From DASRAA01 sp036512955 (lineage in GTDB: Bacteria; Acidobacteriota; Terriglobia; Terriglobales; Acidobacteriaceae), in assembly GCA_036512955.1 (NCBI GenBank), contig DATBZX010000007.1, positions 1 to 9,617 of the forward strand: a DNA stretch of 9,617 nucleotides, given 5' to 3'. Numbering within the stretch: the stretch's first letter is position 1; every line of letters begins with the position of its first letter. A program made the translations under genes and the position numbers. Under the pieces are notes generated by a model, which did not search any database, had not been told where the DNA came from, and saw only the letters and a list, made by a program, of their open reading frames with translations. Of the stretch, positions 6,521 through 9,617 are shown piece after piece.

Positions 6521-8215
6521 GTGTCCACCCGTTTGCCCGCTTTCGCGATGGGACAGTGGTTACCCAAGTCCGTCCTCTGCTTAAGGAATTACACACTCCA
6601 GGATTTCTTCGCGGACCTCGGCGCGGGTGTGACCGTCGGATTTGTCGCCCTCCCTCTGGCGATGGCCTTCGCGATTGCCTCAGGACTCTCCCCGCAATCC
6701 GGAATTTATTGCGCGGTCGTAACCGGCTTTCTGATCTCTGCGTTGGGCGGTTCGCGGGTGCAGATCGGCGGTCCTACCGGCGCGTTTGTCGTGGTGATCG
6801 CGGGCATTATCGCCAAACATGGCGTTGACGGCCTGTTCATGTGCACCATGATGGCCGGGGTCCTGCTCTTCATCATGGGTGCGACGGGACTCGGCGCCGC
6901 AGTGAAGTTCATTCCCCGCCCAGTGGTGCTCGGTTTTACCAACGGTATCGCGGTCCTTATCGCCAGCACCCAGATCAAGGATTTCTTCGGCCTGCGTATC
7001 GATCATGTGCCCGGAGACTTCATCGGGCGCATGCACACGCTCGCTGACAACTTCTACACCATCTCGTGGGAAGCCACAGCGTTGGGCGTGATGTCGATAG
7101 CAGTCATTCTGCTCACCACGAAGCTGATCAAGCGGCTCCCGGGATACATCGTGGCGCTCGTGCTGGGCACAATAGCCGTAGTGCTGCTCAAGCTGCCCGT
7201 GGAAACCATTGGCACGCGGTTCGGTGGCATTCCATCCGGGCCGCCTCATCTGCACATCCCGCAATTTCACTGGAACATGGTTCACGGCTTGATTTCTCCG
7301 GCCATCACCGTCGCCATGCTGGGCGCGATCGAGTCCCTGATGTCCGCGGTGGTGGCCGACCGCATGTGTGGCGACAAGCACAATCCGAATGTGGAGTTGA
7401 TCGCCCAGGGGATCGCCAACCTCGCATCACCCATGTTTGGCGGGCTCCCGGCGACAGGTGCGATCGCCCGCACCGCTACCAACATCCGCTCGGGCGCCCG
7501 TACCCCGGTTGCAGGGATGATCCACTCCGTTACACTGCTTGCGATTCTGCTATTTGCCGCGCCGCTGGCTTCGCACGTCCCACTCGGTGTACTGGCTGGA
7601 ATCCTGATGGTGGTTTCGTACAACATGGGCGAGTGGGCCGAGACCGGCAAGATCCTCCGGCTCTCGAAGTCAGACATTTCGGTCTGGCTGGCGACCTTCG
7701 CGCTCACCGTTTTCGCCGACCTCACAGTCGCGGTTGAATTCGGCATGATCCTGGCCGCGCTACTGTTTATCCGCAAGGTGACGGCCACTACCACCGTCTC
7801 GGAGGTCACCGACGATTACGTTCAAGCCGGACGCGCCCACATCCTGCAGGACAAGGACATCCCCGACTATGCGCGGGTCTTCCGCATCCATGGGCCATTT
7901 CTGTTTGGGGCTACCGACAAACTCGACATGGTGAGCGAGCAACTCGACAGCCTTCCCCAGGTAGTGATCATCCGTTTACGCAACATGACCGCAATCGACG
8001 CCACAGGTTTGCGCGTGTTGGAGGAGTTGGCCACCAAACTGCACGACTCGGGACGTTCCTTGCTGTTTTGTGGCGCTCTACCGCAACCACTTCATCTCAT
8101 GCACCAGGCGGGATTCGATAAGCATGTGGGCGCCGAGAACATCTGCCCGAACATCGAAGCTGTGCTGCTACGCGCCGAAGAATGCATTCGCGAAACGCAG
8201 GTGGGCGCCAGCTAA
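6521..8215 (+). CDS. SulP-family anion transporter with C-terminal STAS domain
   Basis: This inner-membrane protein of 564 residues belongs to the SulP (SLC26-like) family, whose bacterial members move sulfate, bicarbonate or dicarboxylates. Family hallmarks are the first-helix region PLAMAFAIASGLSP (45-58), GGPTGAF (83-89), IPRPVVLGFTNGIAV (131-145), E271 in a membrane helix, and NPNVELIAQGIAN (288-300) followed by FGGLPATGAIARTATN. Ten or more hydrophobic segments span about 31-425. A STAS domain covers about 450-555, with the motif DATG at 493-496. The phosphorylatable Ser of anti-sigma antagonists is not present there, which is usual for SulP STAS domains. The GTG at 6521 keeps a short N-terminal tail; ATG 6548 is an equally good alternative, and neither has a Shine-Dalgarno sequence. 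No neighbour (carbonic anhydrase or sulfate-assimilation gene) hints at the substrate, so it cannot be called BicA-, DauA- or sulfate-type. Confidence 0.95.
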   Translation: MSTRLPAFAMGQWLPKSVLCLRNYTLQDFFADLGAGVTVGFVALPLAMAFAIASGLSPQSGIYCAVVTGFLISALGGSRVQIGGPTGAFVVVIAGIIAKHGVDGLFMCTMMAGVLLFIMGATGLGAAVKFIPRPVVLGFTNGIAVLIASTQIKDFFGLRIDHVPGDFIGRMHTLADNFYTISWEATALGVMSIAVILLTTKLIKRLPGYIVALVLGTIAVVLLKLPVETIGTRFGGIPSGPPHLHIPQFHWNMVHGLISPAITVAMLGAIESLMSAVVADRMCGDKHNPNVELIAQGIANLASPMFGGLPATGAIARTATNIRSGARTPVAGMIHSVTLLAILLFAAPLASHVPLGVLAGILMVVSYNMGEWAETGKILRLSKSDISVWLATFALTVFADLTVAVEFGMILAALLFIRKVTATTTVSEVTDDYVQAGRAHILQDKDIPDYARVFRIHGPFLFGATDKLDMVSEQLDSLPQVVIIRLRNMTAIDATGLRVLEELATKLHDSGRSLLFCGALPQPLHLMHQAGFDKHVGAENICPNIEAVLLRAEECIRETQVGAS

Positions 8216-8250
8216 GTAGCGACCAGGCTTGCAGTCGGCGAAGATCGTAG

Positions 8251-8517
8251 TTACCGTCGGTGTCGCTTCATTCTTCGGGAGATTACGATCGACCCCATCA
8301 GAGATGCGACGGCCACTAAGGCAGTGGCGGCATCCAGTCGCAAGAGTTCGTCCCGGCGAGTGACTTCAGCCTCACAGTCCTCTGACTTTGGCATCGCCGG
8401 TGTTGTGTTTCCCCAGAGATCCGTATCTTCAGCTGTGTAGCAATCGGCTCTTACGTAGGCGTTGTAAGCAAAATGACAAACGGCTAGCCCGCCAATAATG
8501 AGCGCCAAGACCAACAC
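8251..8517 (-). CDS. Small two-helix membrane protein, function unknown
   Basis: This 88-residue product has two hydrophobic helices (about 1-19 and 63-80) around a polar loop that holds two cysteines (C26 and C48), and ends in a very basic tail (RRMKRHRR). The expected topology is both ends inside with the loop outside, where the two cysteines could form a disulfide. No family is recognised. The GTG at 8517 opens straight into the first helix and has no well-placed ribosome-binding site. The frame upstream stays open to a TGA at 8592-8590 and encodes a basic stretch (RHKARHRKRVAAKI) that looks like a natural cytoplasmic lead-in but has no ATG, GTG or TTG. An ATG at 8593-8591 in the adjacent frame could supply the start if one base near 8560 were removed. 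The annotated start is therefore uncertain. Confidence 0.55.
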   Translation of the reverse strand: MLVLALIIGGLAVCHFAYNAYVRADCYTAEDTDLWGNTTPAMPKSEDCEAEVTRRDELLRLDAATALVAVASLMGSIVISRRMKRHRR

Positions 8518-8646
8518 GATCTTTGCTGCGACTCTCTTTCGATGACGGGCTTTATGGCGCTGAGAGCGCGCGGTCTGGAGGAGAGTTCGTCATCCCGGTT
8601 TCACGCAATCGCTCACCAATGAGCCCAAATTCCTCGAAGGCAACGA

Positions 8647-8675
8647 ATAAGGAGAGGTTGTCAGCCTCTCCTTAT
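8647..8675 (-). terminator. Hairpin terminator of the TonB gene
   Basis: ATAAGGAGAGG (8647-8657) pairs perfectly with CCTCTCCTTAT (8665-8675), giving an 11-bp stem with a 7-nt loop. It begins 36 nt past the TonB-gene stop on the minus strand. The downstream tract in that direction (TTATTCGTT) is only moderately T-rich, so termination may be partial. The stem is symmetric, but on the plus strand no T-tract follows it. Confidence 0.6.
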
Positions 8676-8711
8676 CACGTTGCAGAAATATGTAAACCTA
8701 TTACAATCAAT

Positions 8712-9617
8712 CTAATACAAACGGAAGTTAACCTCTACGTTGATCTGTACGGCGACCGGCCTACCGTCCTTCATCGCGGGTTCAAAACGCCAGCGGTTCA
8801 CCGCTTCAATCGCCTTCTGATCGAGTCCCATGCCTAGCGGTCGGCTGACCCTGATATCGCGCGGCTTGCCATCGGGCCCCACAACCAGCCACAGCACCAC
8901 CGTTCCCTGGTACTTAGCCTTGCGGGCTTCCTCCGAATATTCGGGATCTGGGGTCTCCAGTGCTCGCGGCGCCGACACACCGTTGCCAACGCGGAACGCT
9001 CCGCCGCCAATACCGCCTCCGTGGCCGGGACCTACTCCGGGACCTGAGCCCGAGCCGACTCCACCACCACTGCCGGAACCGATGCCACCGCCGCTTCCCG
9101 TGCCGTTGGAAGGCGGCCCATCAGGAATTCTTGACATGGGATCCCCGAGGTTTGGCATGTTGCTGGCCAGCTTGATTTCCGGAGGTACAACCACTGTAGG
9201 CTCGACCGCCAACTTGGGATTGTCGTTACGGATGACGACCGCCGGAGGTGCGAGTTGCTGCATGGAGAGCTTCGGCAGCTTCCCTTTGGTGGCCGCCAGC
9301 TTGTCGCGATCGCCGCCTCCGCCACCTCCGCCCATCGCGCTGCCCTTCTTGCTGGTCATCGGAAGATCCGGCGGCACGTCGGCATCGGTGAGCGAGATCA
9401 CGTTCTGTGGCTGATTATTCAGCTTGACCGCGCGGCTGCTCATGATGGATAACCCAATCAAGCCGGCAATCATGAGGACGTGAACAGCCAGCGAGACCCC
9501 CGCACCTTCCTGTTTGTAGTCGTAAGAACCCCAGATGCTGCGTACCTTGATGGGTTTGGAGCTTAACTGCAGCGGCGGCAATTTTTCAGGAAAGAAAGCA
9601 GCCTTGATGTTGGCCCG
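8712..9617 (-). CDS. TonB-family energy transducer (5' end cut by window edge)
   Basis: TonB proteins carry energy from the inner-membrane ExbB/ExbD motor to outer-membrane receptors. The 301 visible residues comprise a cytoplasmic N-tail containing FFPEKLPPL, a single membrane helix with a Ser-x3-His pattern (codons at 9494-9492 and 9482-9480) like S16/H20 of E. coli TonB, a periplasmic linker, a glycine-rich spacer and a complete TonB C-terminal domain (about 90 residues, starting near PDPEYSEEARKAKYQGTVVL and ending VNFRLY at the stop). The usual Pro-Lys spacer is replaced by glycine repeats and a seven-Gly run. The frame is open to the right edge and no ATG is visible. A TTG at 9581-9579 is possible, but the protein-like sequence upstream of it argues that the true start lies outside the window. 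A hairpin terminator follows the gene. The receptor partner is unknown. Confidence 0.92.
   Translation of the reverse strand, partial: RANIKAAFFPEKLPPLQLSSKPIKVRSIWGSYDYKQEGAGVSLAVHVLMIAGLIGLSIMSSRAVKLNNQPQNVISLTDADVPPDLPMTSKKGSAMGGGGGGGDRDKLAATKGKLPKLSMQQLAPPAVVIRNDNPKLAVEPTVVVPPEIKLASNMPNLGDPMSRIPDGPPSNGTGSGGGIGSGSGGGVGSGSGPGVGPGHGGGIGGGAFRVGNGVSAPRALETPDPEYSEEARKAKYQGTVVLWLVVGPDGKPRDIRVSRPLGMGLDQKAIEAVNRWRFEPAMKDGRPVAVQINVEVNFRLY
9000..9104 (-). repeat. Glycine-rich low-complexity spacer in the TonB gene
   Basis: About 35 codons encode imperfect Gly/Ser units such as GSGGGIGSGSGGGVGSGSG, then PGVGPGHGGGIGGG. The DNA is a degenerate tandem array built mainly from GGN and TCN/AGN codons. 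It forms a flexible linker between the periplasmic stem and the C-terminal domain and is likely to vary in length between strains. Confidence 0.8.

Noticed and set aside
6680..7381. 233-codon open frame on the minus strand opposite the SulP gene
   Set aside because: The translation is His/Asp/Arg-rich with no domain pattern, as expected of the reverse complement of membrane-helix codons; the plus-strand SulP motifs are unambiguous.
8216..8250. Terminator between the convergent SulP and small membrane-protein genes
   Set aside because: Only a 4-bp CGAC/GTCG pairing is visible, with no T-tract.
8680..8707. Plus-strand promoter TTGCAG - 16 nt - TACAAT driving an antisense RNA into the TonB gene
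   Set aside because: The match is modest and lies in an AT-rich intergenic patch where such hexamers arise easily; no downstream plus-strand gene would be served.
8830..9414. 194-codon proline-rich open frame on the plus strand
   Set aside because: Its Pro-rich composition is the antisense image of the glycine-rich TonB spacer (GGN reversed to NCC), and the TonB C-terminal domain lies on the other strand.

Overview
The window is GC-rich and tightly packed, with no mobile element, tRNA, rRNA or CRISPR array. It looks chromosomal and most like an Acidobacteriota (Terriglobia/Koribacter-like) genome. That assignment is inference from memory of family resemblance: the UvrA variant zinc module and inserts, the TonB protein with a glycine-rich spacer and its TonB C-terminal domain, and the small exported helical proteins. 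No database search was possible.

Layout. Positions 1-420 are mostly non-coding and carry a good -10 box (TATAAT, 334-339) ahead of uvrA. Next comes a plus-strand run of five genes that looks like one operon: uvrA (421-3333), an exported TPR-repeat protein (3323-4678, overlapping uvrA by 11 nt), two small exported helical proteins (4680-5132 and 5132-5686, with a 1-nt gap and then a 1-nt overlap), and 38 nt later a SprT-like zinc metalloprotease that starts at TTG (5725-6411). After a 109-nt gap there is a SulP-family anion transporter with a C-terminal STAS domain (6521-8215). On the minus strand lie a small two-helix membrane protein (8251-8517), a hairpin terminator (8647-8675) and a TonB-family energy transducer (8712 to the right edge, where its 5' end is cut off).

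How the genes may work together. UvrA is the damage-recognition ATPase of nucleotide excision repair. The three genes behind it all encode proteins with Sec signal peptides, so they act outside the cytoplasm and are probably linked to uvrA by transcription and translational coupling rather than by repair function. The TPR protein and the two small helical proteins are the best candidates for an undescribed module, probably an envelope scaffold or complex.

The most unusual protein is the SprT-like metalloprotease. Its N-terminal half appears to be a degenerate second copy of the catalytic half, with the HExxH zinc site lost. The other notable points are the UvrA zinc module 1, where one Cys is replaced by Asp, two UvrA insertions, and a possible frameshift or misplaced start in the small membrane protein. 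Nothing in the window is clearly a new defence or mobile system.
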